Source: Siphonodentalium dalli
Lineage: Eukaryota; Mollusca; Scaphopoda; Gadilida; Siphonodentaliidae
Assembly: GCA_032622095.1 (NCBI GenBank)
Contig: CP136066.1
Coordinates: 94,447,319-94,511,318 of the forward strand
Direction of reading: 5' to 3'
DNA: 64,000 nucleotides
The notes under the pieces are model-generated. The model was given only the letters and a program-made list of their open reading frames with translations, had not been told where the DNA came from and ran no database searches. The position numbers were made by a program, and so were the translations under genes. Position 1 is the first letter of the stretch, and each line of letters starts with the position of its first letter. Below, one piece after another: positions 1 to 11,318 of the stretch.

Positions 1-790
1 ATGTGTTATCACCATACCAAAGCACAACCAATTCCGATGATCTATGCCCGAGTTACACGCTGAAAAGATCCCACAGAGACAAAATTCACAAATTCACAAA
101 CAAGGACGAATTCCGTAGTGTGTGGATATCCTTTCCCCCCAAGCTGTTTTAACACCATGCCAAAGGTCAACGACATCCGATAATTAAACTCCAAGTAACT
201 AGGTGATATGTTCGTATACGGACATACGGTCGCACTGACTGACGGACGGACGGAGCCCTCCACTATATATATATATATATGGCCGGAACCACCTTTGGGG
301 TCGGGGCATAATAACACTATTCCATTAAATACACTCAAATTAATGCATTAATTTCATATTTTCTGGAGGGATAAGGACCGACAACAAGTGGTTGGCATTG
401 GGTACAACGCCACCCCTCCCATTCTGGATAAAATCAGGCACACGAAATCGATGACAATAAAATAAGAATCGTCAGTCAAATGGAAATGGATCGGTATGCG
501 GTCAGCGCTGTCTTGCAATCTGACCAATATTGGATCGAATTGGAAATCTATCTGCCGAGAATGTCAAGCAAATAGTACGTATTTGTATTGGAAGACTGGT
601 CAGATGTATACGCCAACGATCCCGCTCTGACAGTTTGATTTCGGACAGAGAATTGATGGAAACAGATGGCGTCACCTATTCACATTTGGCGCTTAAACGG
701 GAATCTGTCCGTAAAATGAATGGACGGAACTGTTCAGTTGATCGCTGCGCTGTAATGGTCGGACCACACTCTGACAAATTTGCCTGTATG
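1..790. other. Unrecognised non-coding DNA with short TA tract
   Basis: No reading frame here resembles a known protein. A (TA)n microsatellite lies at about 264-280, preceded by a short run of GACG repeats near 240-255. The frames that stay open cross the TA tract and have no recognisable composition. Nothing else can be supported. Confidence 0.5.
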
Positions 791-798
791 GTAATTTT

Positions 799-901
799 CA
801 CAGGTCCCTGGCACAATAGACCCCAACCACCCAAAGACATATATATAAGACTTATATATATGTTTTTGAGTGGTTGGGTTCTATTGTGCCAGGGACCTGT
901 G
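799..901. mobile_element. hAT-like foldback MITE with 8-bp target duplication
   Basis: The sequence is a near-perfect hairpin: the left arm begins CACAGGTCCCTGGCAC and the right arm ends with its reverse complement, around a short AT-rich loop. The 8 bases GTAATTTT occur immediately before the element (791-798) and immediately after it (902-909). An 8-bp direct target duplication with inverted termini starting CA is the signature of hAT-superfamily elements. At 103 bp there is no coding capacity, so it would be a non-autonomous MITE. Seen: both arms and both duplicates. Inferred: superfamily. Confidence 0.75.
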
Positions 902-1106
902 GTAATTTTACTAATACTTCGACCACAAAACCAAGGGCTTCCACTTGAACCACACCTATATATATTATGCATATCATCTATCATCTAACATGTACATAAT
1001 GCGACTCATATCATAAAGATATATATGATAAAGATATAATAATATCTTGTTAATTTGACAATAAAGATACTTTCCAGAGAAGATGAGGCTTATAATCAGA
1101 ATGATC

Positions 1107-1184
1107 GAGGTCCCAAGAAGGTGAATTTAGTTATGTTTGCCCTCTGTGCGGGTAGCGTCACTAAATTCACCTTTTGGGCACCTC
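1107..1184. repeat. Short hairpin element (78 bp)
   Basis: The arms GAGGTCCCAAGAAGGTG and CACCTTTTGGGCACCTC are near-perfect reverse complements, extended inward through AATTTAGT/ACTAAATT, with a loop of about 25 bases. It has the look of a solo foldback MITE. No second copy was noticed and no target duplication is clear. The surrounding 910-1950 contains no recognisable gene. Confidence 0.5.
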
Positions 1185-1949
1185 ATTCCGCAAATTTCCG
1201 GCCAATATTTTCAAGCATGAACTTTACATAATGTTCTGAGTAGAGATGCACAATATCTATGTTGTAACTGGGATTAAAATGTTATAATGGTCCAAGGCTG
1301 TAGAATATAACGTGAGCGCTGATCGCGCTTTGACAGGAACAAGTTACACAATGCACTAACAGTTGGCACTTGTGTGCTCTGTAAAGAATGAATTGCTGCT
1401 GAATGCTTGTATGAACAGGTGGTTCATAAATTGTTGACTGCCGATTAATGTAATTACGTGCAGGAATGCACCAAGCATGCAGAGGTCCGGGATACATATC
1501 AAAGGCCGCGTCTGCTTTTGTTTCAGCAGATAGACACATCAGTCCAATCATGATGAAATTATCCAACTTAGCGAGAACATGACATAACATAAGAACACAT
1601 ATTCGCGAACAACAGCGGAATAATTAAGAATTTTTTGGGGAAGGTAAACCATTCCCATGGCACGGACTATCACCCTTGAAAATTAGGAGAAATTCCTCAA
1701 CGTCAACAACTCGCAACAACTGTATCGTCTGCTTTCGGCTGATAGGAACTCTATGCAGGTTGGTGCCGAAGGAGATGTTGCTTGGCTTCTCGTGAGAAAC
1801 AATCAGCCGAATTCGATCCCTGGATCTACAGAACCGTGTTCGTTTTCTTCCAGGTCTGAAGAAAATCCTTGATACGGTGCAACACCCTGTACAACGGAAT
1901 TGGTTCCTAAGGGGAACATTGAAAATAAACAGACGAAATCGATGATAAT

Positions 1950-2008
1950 AATATTAAATTAAATTAAATTAAAATATTAAATAAAAAAAAATAAAAAAAA
2001 ATAAAAAT
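1950..2008. repeat. A-rich low-complexity tract
   Basis: Runs of AATTA and A(8-9)T units occur directly upstream of the Helitron-like element. This is simple-sequence DNA without coding potential. An A-rich tract ending in A is a plausible Helitron insertion context. Confidence 0.6.
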
Positions 2009-2009
2009 A

Positions 2010-2776
2010 TCTATTATATATTTTGGAAGATCTGTCTGTCTGTGTGTGTGTTCGCGATGAACTCGAAAACGGCCGACCCGATTTCGATGAAACTTCGTAT
2101 GTGAGGGTACTATCGGTCGGGAAGTGGCATAGGCATATTAATTTTCAGATCCGAGGTCAACTTTTCACGTGCCGAGGTCAAATCTGTTTTTACGCTGTGT
2201 TACGGGACTTTCATTTGAGTTCGGTGCTTACAAATCGATTCGAAACAGCGCGAATAATAAAATGACACTGTGAGAATCTTTCGTGTTTCCTCTTTCCAAC
2301 GATATATAATGCGTATGTATCCGTTTTAGTTATCTGCCTCAATTATCAAGAAGAAGTGGTACTATCTTCCATCAGGATAAAAACAATGCGTAACTTCTAT
2401 GACGTCGTTAGAGGTCATAACGTTAGATCACGTTAACGCTTAACCGGCCGATGCATTTGACTGTTTCAGACGTCTTGGCGATATCTCGGGCACCGATGGT
2501 AATTTATCTTTACGTTGAAACTTGATAATTAATGAGCGTGTGTATATGAGGCGCGTTTATATACTTGAGTGGAAATCAAATCGGGTTAAACTGGCGGATT
2601 TTTACGGACGAAATTTGATGCATAGGGTATCTCGGTATCCGTTGGGCCGATTTCCCGGTATCCACTGGGCCGATTTCCACCATTTTTGGGGTGTTGGTGT
2701 CTGACCCCACCTGGCCTTGACCTTCAAAATGGTCAATTCAAGGTCAAAGCCCGGACGAAGTCGGGTCACCTTCTAG
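2010..2776 (+). mobile_element. Non-autonomous Helitron-like element
   Basis: The element starts TCTATTATATATTTTGG and is preceded by A. It ends ...CACCTTCTAG and is followed by T. A GC-rich hairpin (CCCGGACGAAGTCGGG, 2750-2765) sits 11 bases from the 3' end. A 5' TC, a 3' CTAG, a subterminal hairpin, insertion between A and T and no inverted repeats are the structural hallmarks of Helitrons. The start of the body has CTGTCTGTCTGTGTGTGTG followed by a GATTTCGATGAAACTTCG stretch, a style common in short animal Helitrons. It encodes no Rep/helicase, so it is non-autonomous. The open frames inside (for example 2023-2265) show no protein resemblance. Confidence 0.68.
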
Positions 2777-2788
2777 TATATATATATA

Positions 2789-2948
2789 GAGGATATCCAC
2801 ACTTTTCAGTGGATATGGGTTATATCTCATGAGTTATGACAAAACATTGAATTTCCACGAGTGGCTTTAGCCACGAGTGGAAATTCAAATGTTTTGTCAT
2901 CACGAATGAGATTTAACCCATATCTACTGAAAAAGTGTGGATATTCTG
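2789..2948. mobile_element. 160-bp palindromic MITE
   Basis: The arms starting GGATATCCACACTTTTCA and ending AAAAAGTGTGGATAT pair along almost their whole length, meeting at a central inverted stretch around GTGGCTTTAGCCAC. I recognise this type of palindrome as a frequent repeat in mollusc and other lophotrochozoan genomes, but cannot name a curated family. It lies 12 bases after the Helitron-like element. Confidence 0.7.
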
Positions 2949-3026
2949 TTTATTATATACTTTAGTTACTTGCCTATGGCCCCCCAATGAATGTCAATAC
3001 ATCATAAATTTCAAGCTGATATAACT

Positions 3027-3080
3027 CACTAGTGGGATATCACTATACAGTGGGATATCACTTATATCTCACTGCTAAAA
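3027..3080. repeat. Short direct repeats of AGTGGGATATCACT
   Basis: Two near-identical copies of AGTGGGATATCACT lie about 17 bases apart, each partly palindromic around GATATC. They sit between partially matching flanks ACTTGCC (about 2968) and GGGCAAGT (about 3093), so they may be the core of an old foldback element. Confidence 0.35.
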
Positions 3081-3109
3081 CCTTATAATTCATGGGCAAG
3101 TATATAATA

Positions 3110-3878
3110 AATATATATATCCATACATATGTATAAAATAAATTACAAATCCGGTGCGCAGAAGGTGTCGAGTACTAATATAAACTTAATTTAATAGTGT
3201 ATCAGAGTTATTGTATATCAGCAGACCAGGCAAACCATGCATGCGAACAGTATGAAACATATGAAAATTGGCGAGTTATTGTCAGAGTATATATAAGGTC
3301 TGTATAGGTGGGTATTTCGGTTATTTATAAACATAATAATTCTGCTCATTCCAGTATAACGGGAAATGTGGAATACGTGAAAAGTGGCGTTCAATAAAGT
3401 ACACGAGTTCGTTGATATCACACCACACTGACCCATTAACACACATCAGGATATGATTAGCCATGCAGGGCCCTTGAATAGCCCAGTTGTGAGGCCTCAG
3501 CATGATAGTTGAATCTCATTGACATCTTCGCTGCCATGGCAACCTTCACAATTTCCGGTATTCTCACATTATTTGACTTCCCGGGTAATATATAGGGTAT
3601 TTTTTATTCCCGCGATGATAAATTGGACTGGAATCCTTGAATTACAAATCTGGATCACGGGCGGTCAGTATGTCATAAAAAATATGGCACGTTTGTCTTG
3701 AAAATAGTTTAAACAGTATTTTCGTTATTCCATGAAAAATGTCAGTATGTGAAATACATCAGATGAATACAATAATTGCCATGGAACGGATTCTACATAA
3801 AATATTGTTCTTATGCTATAGTTGTTTCCGAAACCACTATGTAACATCCCACCCAGCGAGAGTGTGATATATGTGTAC
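3110..3878. other. Unrecognised non-coding DNA
   Basis: No reading frame of recognisable composition, no clear inverted or tandem repeat and no RNA gene signature were seen in this stretch. Confidence 0.4.
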
Positions 3879-3882
3879 TTAA

Positions 3883-4285
3883 CGGTACTAAATCCGATCA
3901 AACAACAACAACAACAACAACAACAACATTTCTTCAAAATACGCTTTTTTTATTATCAGAATCGATTAATTACAACAAAATAATGCTAACCACTGTCATT
4001 AATGCATGGTATCAAATTTCCCAAAACGTGTTATTTATCAACATTTTGTTCAACGGAATATGGCCGTATTATCACTTGAGTATTCACGAAATTTGGCTAT
4101 ATTACCACTTGTTGAAGACTTATCCATATTTATCGCAATTTAGACCGAGACTATCCTTTTGGCGGCGTGTTTCTGGGCCACAAACAATTGAAATAACAAA
4201 CTTCAAAAATCGATATCTGATCACTCTGAGCTTTGATGGGTACATTCCTCGACTCGAATCAAATACCGACCAGAAGCGTTCGATG
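3883..4285 (-). mobile_element. Family A MITE, copy 1 (TTAA-flanked end)
   Basis: This is the first of seven copies of a roughly 450-bp family. Its right terminus (reverse orientation here) follows TTAA at 3879-3882 and reads CGGTACTAAATCCGATCA, a decayed form of the family end AGGTACTCAATCCGATC. Inside is a (CAA)n tract at about 3900-3928, then the shared segments (TATCAGAATCGATTAAT, GTTGATAAATAACACG in reverse, TCGACTCGAATCAAAT). The other terminus is lost. The 116-aa open frame across it is a by-product of the repeat. Confidence 0.7.
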
Positions 4286-4349
4286 CCAAAATGCGACGTA
4301 TATGTTTCAAGTAGACTTGTAAATAGCAGCTAATATAGTTGTCCCTGTG

Positions 4350-4367
4350 GGGGGGGGGGGGGGGGGT
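4350..4367. repeat. Poly-G tract
   Basis: An uninterrupted run of about 18 G residues. Similar G or C homopolymers recur at about 5031, 11329, 11827, 20680, 23839, 24403, 37478, 45719, 60651 and 63921. Several of them mark ends of repeats. Confidence 0.9.
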
Positions 4368-4534
4368 TAAGAAATCACCGGTGTCCGTACGTCCAACCGT
4401 CCGCGTGTGCGTCCATGCTTCAGCCCATGGAGATGATTTCCGGATGATAAATTTATTCTATTTATCAGATTGTTTAAAATTGTGTGTGGATTACCCATAC
4501 GAAAATACATGTGCATGAAGTTCGAATTTAGGTT

Positions 4535-4848
4535 CGGTCAGCCCATTTTTACCGGAGTTATCAGGCTGGAGCGGTCTCGGACAAATTTGCGGATGAAGAT
4601 GGATAACTCTAAAATCAAGTGGTAATACGGCCAAATTTCGTGATACTCAAAGTGATAGTACGGCAATATTTCATTGAACATAATGTTGATAAATAACATG
4701 TTTTGGGAAATTTTATACCACAGTTGACAGTGGTTTGCATTATTTTGTTGCATTTAATCGATACCTGATAACTAAAGCATATTTTGAAGAAATGTTGTTT
4801 TTGTTGTATCTTGATGATATGGGGACCGTCTGATCGGATTGAGTACCT
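4535..4848 (+). mobile_element. Family A MITE, copy 2 (5' truncated)
   Basis: Forward-orientation copy matching the right two thirds of family A, from the GGTCTCGGACAAATTTGC segment through ATCGATACCTGATAACT to the terminus GATCGGATTGAGTACCT, followed by TTAA (4849-4852). The left third is missing or too diverged to see. Copies 1 and 2 lie in opposite orientation about 250 bp apart. Confidence 0.7.
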
Positions 4849-5133
4849 TTAAATACGGGAGGGGAGATATAGAGTGCGTTTGGAGATTGAACACATCTTT
4901 CTCAATTCTTCTTCAAATATTCCACGTTTATATGTTTGCTGTTTAATCGTGTGTGCAAGATTAACGCCGAGGAACAATACATAAGCGAAAACTTTTTCGG
5001 TATTATCGATAGAAGAAAATAATGGCATCCCCCCCCCCCGTGTCCGAATATATATTTCGCAGACACTGTTCTCATAACGACACGGGACCTGAGCTCCATT
5101 CTCTCGATATGGCTCTATATGACTGAATATCCG

Positions 5134-6903
5134 CGGTCAGATGCTCGTAGCCCGTTTATATATAACCATGGGTATATGCCAGATATAACCGAACAAACAC
5201 AAAACTACCGTTCTTTTGACCGTGTATTTATCCACGGTGTGTGTGCCTGTGGTTGTCCGTAACCTGGTGCCCGGTGTTATTGCTTTATAAAGGTAATAAT
5301 GTTCGACTGCATGGTGTTGTTAGATTGGTAATAGAGATTAGCGGTTTCTATGTCTTGTCTTGTCATATTTACTGTTTGAACTTTGTCTGAACTTAGACGC
5401 ACTTTTTATACTAGTATTTGCGGAGCGCAGGGAAATCGCACGTCGAGTTGGTTTAAGGGTTTTTAGAAAAAGTATTCATATGATATGGAGAGGTCAACAG
5501 AACGATACCATATATATACAATATGCGACTGCATCCAATTTGGGTTTATTAGGATGTCTTCTCCTTTAAAATATTTATATGATTTCAAACAGGGGTGGCC
5601 CCAGGATATCCCCGACGCAGGGGCTATAAGATTCCCCGACAGGGGGTCCGGCTTTAGCTACCGGGTGACCATTGCAGATCTCGCCGAAGTGGTGGCTATC
5701 TCTCCCCGACATGAGTGGGGATGTAGCACCTTGACCCCTCCCACCCAACATAATTTAGTATCGATGATTTCTCGTCTTCAGTGAATGCAAGACCGCGCTC
5801 TTAGCATGGGGTGCCATGCAGGGACGTCCCGACAGTGGTGGTTATGCTGGGGTCTTACCCCCAAACTGTAGTCAAACATATATAATGCAACAATAGTTGG
5901 AAAATTCACACCAAAATTAGGTTGAAATTGTTCTCGTGGTTTGATTTTCCAACAATTTCTTAGTGACTGATTTGTTGTTTTTAGACCAACATTTGCATAT
6001 TTCCCTTTCTTTTGCCAAAATTTGGACTGAAATGGCCATCAGTTGGCAATTTTCAAACCTAAGGGTGAGTGTCAGGTTAAAAATTTCCCCGAATTTGAAA
6101 GCTTGAGGCCAGCCTAGATGCTAGGATTGTCAAATTTTCATGTTCATATTTACAACATGTTCTCACATCGGGCCTAACCATCGGCCGATCCGTGTGTTCT
6201 GTGCCCTTGCCAGTAATTACTTGCTAATTAATTTAAGACAAAATAGATCGGGGTGTAAATTTGTCTGGCATTATACCACTAGATGTTAGGATTTTTTAAT
6301 CTCATACTGGGCCGAACCATCCTTTTCATCCCCTTCATGGCCAGTGGCCACAAGACTACTGGTCAATTTAGAATAGGCTACTATGATACTATCTATAGTA
6401 GACTGTGATGGAACATTTGGGAAAAATCAAAGCACCGGGGGTGTGTGCAAATTGAATTACGCAAAACTTGTGAGTTTGATGTGGTTCAATGGGGTGGGCT
6501 GCAGTTGGAAATTCCAAGGTGGAGACCACCCCAACGAAAACCATCTAGCCAAGTCCCGAGTGCCAAATATGCCAGACTCAACCAGGGGTGCCCCTCGCGA
6601 CTTAGTTTCTGCTTTCGTCATAGACCTATTTGTTTTCTATCCGAGAATACACTGCACCAGCGGCAATTTTGTTTACCATACTCTGAATGAAAACGCTTCC
6701 GTGGCGATCACACGGTAACGTCGTGCTGCAAGTAAGACGACAATTGTGTTGTATAAATGACACGGAAGACCTATTGTAAAAAAAACGCAATATCAAAATA
6801 CACAGGGCAAGGCTTAGCGATCAAAAATGTGGAGTGTGTTTTCATTGTGTATTTCTCGCATATACCCATGGTTATATATAAACGGGCTACGAGCATCTGA
6901 CCG
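5134..6903. mobile_element. 1.77-kb segment bounded by a 46-bp inverted repeat
   Basis: The left arm at 5134-5179 (starting CGGTCAGATGCTCGTAGC) is the near-exact reverse complement of 6858-6903. Such long matching termini around 1.7 kb of AT-rich DNA suggest a decayed DNA transposon or two copies of one MITE arm. Inside, 5595-5760 is unusually GC-rich (repeated CCCCGAC and AGGGG). The 111-aa frame at 6383-6718 has no resemblance to a transposase I know. No target duplication is clear. Confidence 0.5.
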
Positions 6904-7225
6904 TAAGTCTGCTTGATGACGTAAAGAAATAATAGAATTACTTTGAAATTTTGATCAATACGCCCCATTTTGTTATAACATTCGGCAGCGGAGAAAAAAT
7001 GCACACCGGGTATAGCTATACTGAGAACGGGATGCGGCACCGAACCGCATTCAAGTGATTGTACAGCTTGTAATAGTGTTCGATTGAAGATAAAAGGTGC
7101 CTAGCTATTTTTCGAAAACAACACCGAGAACGCTCATAAGGCTATTGGTAGGTAGATCTCTGGACTTCCCCGGTCGCCTTTGTATATATGCACGTTTGGA
7201 AAAAATATAATAAGCTATGTAATAA

Positions 7226-8754
7226 GGGTACGTTCATACGCTGGCAATATTGCACCGCAAACTGCAAAAATGCCAGCTGAAAAATTGCCAAAACGGATTA
7301 ATTTCTGCCTGTTGTCAACAAATCAGCGTTAGTAGTGATAATCTGCGACAGCGCTTTTTTGCTTGATTGCTGATGTCGCTGAGCTGTTTACGACACAGAC
7401 TTTCACGGCGTGTGTTTGGTATTCTTATGCCAGTCAAAATAATGTCTCTTGATATATCGGAATATGAGATCGCCACGGCCAGCTCCATCGAATTGATGCT
7501 GCTGATATATAAGTACCATAAACGTCACATAGAGAGGTGATGGTGCGTGCACCCTTGGCTCTCGAGAAATTCCATTGGTACCTATCCGCCGTGTATTGGT
7601 ATTTTTCGACTGGTACCACAAGCTTTCAAACTGTCGGTGGAAAATTTCTAACCTAACATTCATGACTGGCAATTCACTCCAAATATTAAAACTGCATGCC
7701 TGCAACGTCCCCCTTGTAACATACATTCATTATTTAATCTGAATCTGTATTATCAAACGTTCCAACTATTGTAAATTCCCATCGTAACACCCCCTCTATG
7801 GCTGATAATTCTCAACTGATTGATACATTTCAGTCCAAAAAAAAACCCTTTCGGTCTAAAAACAACAAATATTATACTCAATACTGTTTGGTATATCAAA
7901 TTATAAGCACAAAATTCTAACTATTTTGGTCGGAAATTTCCAACTAATTATGTGTCAGGCATGAAATGTCCATCTGATGTGACACACATCCCTGGTGGTA
8001 AAGTATTGCTTTGATTGAAATAGGTTTATGACAATACTTGAGAATGTTCATTAATATTAACTAACTGAGCTATCCGGCGTTGTCCAGGCGAGTTAGAATG
8101 TATTTGTATATGCTTTATGTCAGTATTAAATTTACATAATAATAGTCTATACATGTATACCTAATAATCGACTAGACGATGTTGACACGGGTACCAACCC
8201 CGACATGGGCGAAAATCGGGACCTCACAATGTGCCATTCCGATCGATACGTGGCAATTTCGATAATAATTGAGAAATTGTGTAAGCGCATTGAATTAAAC
8301 ACATTTGAGACAACGAATATACTCATATCGAGTCCGTGCCTCCATAAATTATTATATACGTTTGGTGAAGTTGGCGTCACTGTGTCCATTTTGCTAGCCC
8401 CCTTCCCCTAGCTCCCACATTTCTGACATGAGAAGTACCACTTTCGGGACTCTTTGTACCACGTCATGAGATTCCTAGCGTAAAACGGAGAAGCATATAC
8501 ATTAAGTGTGTATATGACAAACGTTGAGAACAAATCGTTCGATAAATGGCCCTCCCCGATAAACAATTCGTATCAAGGAAAACAGCAAGGAAACAAGCAA
8601 TTATTGTTAGTGGCCTCTTTGTGTGGTCACCGATAAAGGGGTACACGTCGTTGTCAGCCAGCCACGACGGAGTACGGGCTGGAAAACTAAACGACCATCG
8701 GGCATGGCATTTTTGCAGTTTGCAGTACAATTTTGCCAGCGTATGAACGCACCC
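7226..8754. mobile_element. Harbinger-like element with 45-bp terminal inverted repeats
   Basis: The left end GGGTACGTTCATACGCTG continues for about 45 bases and matches, reversed, the sequence ending ...GAACGCACCC at 8754. The flanks read TAA on the left (7223-7225) and CAA on the right, close to the 3-bp TWA duplication of PIF/Harbinger elements, whose termini often start GGG. The interior shows no transposase, so it is non-autonomous or decayed. The termini resemble those of the element at 19935-21076 (GGGTGCATTTACAC). Open frames near 8464-8880 run through the right terminus and are not genes. Confidence 0.55.
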
Positions 8755-8952
8755 CAAATGTCCACCCGTCCAGCCACAACAATACAAACTAGCGCTAACG
8801 TTATTGGTAGAAACAAAATTGTTGTCGATACTGGTGTTCTTCGTCGTCTTATTGTCATCCCCATTTCAATTAAATTTTAAATTTATTAATATTATGATCA
8901 TAGGTATGACAGAAACATATTGCAATCAGTGGCATATAAATGCAAGTGAAGC

Positions 8953-10308
8953 ATACTCTGAAAATCTTGTTGATTAAAATGTCTACTCAACAAGTTGAGT
9001 GATAATGTGCTGAGCGAAATGTATTCAGCGGTCGTGTGACGAGTCAGGATATCTGTTTCGGATTTAATCAACACGGTAATTAAAACGGTCTAAGAACAAC
9101 AACTCAATTTACAACATCTTTAACGGTAGTCATTTCGAGATGCTTAATCTATGTTACCCCATCAATTTTGGATATAGAACTGCAACATTAAGATGGGAGG
9201 AGATGGCCGATACGTATATCAGAACTTCATAAGTTCATGACCTCATTAAAGAGTACATTTCGAAGACGAGGTTCTAATTTCATGGACACCACAGACAATC
9301 CAGAGATGAACCAAATCACAGAATAATTTCAAATCTTTCAACAAACCATTAAAGGCCCCACTTAAAATTTGAACCCAATATAATTTAAAATTAAAAAAAT
9401 ATATATATGCCATAATTTATTATACACCATTTGAAAGAGGAATCTCCAAAAGATTGCATTATTAACTTATCTTAAAATATAGAGTTATTTCCCTTCCATT
9501 TCAACTACATTATTAGTTTGTATTATGTTGCATTCTGGGAGCCAGAACGGTGGAAATCTTTCTATGATTTCAGCTATTTTCTATTTCTCTATGGGCATCT
9601 TCTGATACACAGACGTTTCAAATGGTGATAAATTATAGTATTTTAATAATATTTTATGGCATAGATTGTTATTAAAACCGTATATCAAGGCATTATAAAA
9701 AAAATAATCGCTGACTCGAACATTGAATGGGCCTTTAATGTCGGATACTATATCATGAATCTCATTAATTTCCCGATATTTCCAATTCGGTCGCTGATTA
9801 GGATATATTATCCAATTCAGTTTCGAGAATACTTCCAACAAATGTTCCCAGCCAACGTACAGTAATGCCCTAAGTAATCGACTCCTTAACCACAGCAGAA
9901 TTATGGGTAACTTTTCAGGATTTAGTCAGAAAAATGGCTTGTTACCATTCATCGGAAAGCTTACTAAATCCTGAAAAGTTACCCATAATTCTGCTGTGGT
10001 TAAGGAGTCGATTACTTAGGGCATTAGTGTATCTCGTGCAACTTTTCTTGACAATATGAAAACTGATTGCTCACCGTTAGGTACAATTTTCAGTCAACGT
10101 TTATCAAGATTTATACAACTTTTGTGAATAGTCATTCGGTTCTTGATCGATTTTGCGTTCAACGTTGAGTAGAAAGTTTACTCAACTCGTTCAGTAGAAC
10201 TATAGTTTACTCAACAAATTAGTTAAGGTTGCTTTGAGCTACATGCATAATTACACCGGCGTTGAGTAATTGTTGAGTAAATTTTAATCAACGAGATTTT
10301 CAGTGTGG
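8953..10308. mobile_element. 1.36-kb element with CTCAAC-rich terminal inverted repeats
   Basis: The left end (CTGAAAATCTTGTTGATT...CTACTCAAC) is the reverse complement of the right end (GTTGAGTAA...AATCAACGAGATTTTCAG, about 10262-10302). Further TTGAGTA/TACTCAA boxes occur subterminally at 9000 and 10170-10215, as in transposons with repeated transposase-binding boxes. A family C MITE (9863-10026) is nested inside. The 86-aa minus-strand frame at 9581-9841 is AT-rich and not recognisable. Superfamily not assignable. Confidence 0.55.
9863..10026. mobile_element. Family C foldback MITE, copy 1
   Basis: Arms of about 65 bp pair almost perfectly: TAATGCCCTAAGTAATCG at the left end, its reverse complement at the right. 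The outermost TA on each side could be a TA target duplication, which would fit a Tc1/mariner-type MITE. A second copy is at 34851-35012. Nested in the 8953-10308 element. Confidence 0.75.
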
Positions 10309-10309
10309 A

Positions 10310-11316
10310 TGCGCCGGAATCAGGGGCCTGGACCGTTGGCGCTCGGGAATCATATACACCATGCAGGTTAATTCATTAGTAAATTCAGCTAATGGAGAGA
10401 CGGGCAGTGTATTTTGTCCAGGAAATTAGCGGTATCTATTTAATGAGATCCCGCACGGGGAGTCCAGAGGTTGTGTTTACCGAGTGTCGGGCTTGTATTG
10501 GATTCCATCGGGGAATGTTGATACAGACCTTATACTAAACATGGGTGTAGAAATCTAACGAAAATCAACAGGGAAGCTTCGCGATCACAGTCGAGTCCAT
10601 CACGAAGAAACAAGTGTAATTTTCGGAATTGGAATCTGAAACGGATCAGAGTAATTAAACGTATCGGGAGGGGAGACCACTCCGTGCTTAATATCGCGAT
10701 GCTCGTACAAATTTGTTCACGAGCAACGGGAATGGTATATATTCTGAGATGTAATTCTTAGCGAACACTTCCTCTCTGGGTAATACGAGGAAAAATTAGA
10801 TAATTATTGCTGAGTAGTAATTCAGCGATAATCGTTGATCGTGATTTATTTTCGTGGTGCTGCTGGCGTGACCTGTTGCACTCTCACACAGAAATTCACA
10901 GTTCATCACAGCTGGAAACAATAAATACTTTCAACTGCGTTGCAGACCGTTCCAGGTAATATCTGGAACATATTCGAGCTCAAATAACATTTAAAATGAA
11001 GGTCAGGGTTGACTGACAAGTAAAACGTAAATGGATTTATAAAAGCATATGTCATAAGAATAAATGTTTGGAGCCTTAGAAATTCATACTGTCCGAAGTA
11101 ACGCGCTGTCCAAAGTCACCCCATTTTACGGTACAGCAAAGTTACTTGAACATTATATTATGCATTGTATTCTCGTAATAAACTCTTCAAGAGTCGACCA
11201 GCGATTTTTCACACTAAAATATCGAAAGCAAGTATGCTGTCATAAAATTTACATATACTGCAACAATGAGACATCCGCGAAGATATATCAGCGAATACAT
11301 ACATCCTGCAAAAGTC
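10310..11316. other. Unique-looking DNA, somewhat GC-richer than neighbours
   Basis: No repeat copies were noticed here. The part from 10310 to 10720 (ending near GGGAGGGGAGACC) is less AT-biased than its surroundings and could hold a conserved non-coding element or an exon, but no reading frame is recognisable. Confidence 0.35.
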
Positions 11317-11318
11317 TA

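Noticed and set aside
5595..5760. Possible structured RNA in the CCCCGAC/AGGGG-rich block
   Set aside because: Several pairings can be drawn but none forms a recognisable tRNA, snRNA or rRNA fold, and no promoter or box elements are seen.
6383..6718. 111-codon frame inside the 5134-6903 segment as a transposase remnant
   Set aside because: No motif of any transposase family is visible, and overlapping frames on the same strand are equally open.
8607..8864. Reverse-strand frame with a hydrophobic N-terminus and NCTANC cysteines, resembling a small secreted peptide
   Set aside because: The cysteine part is translated from the right terminal inverted repeat of the 7226-8754 element, which recurs at 7226-7270; the frame is a by-product.
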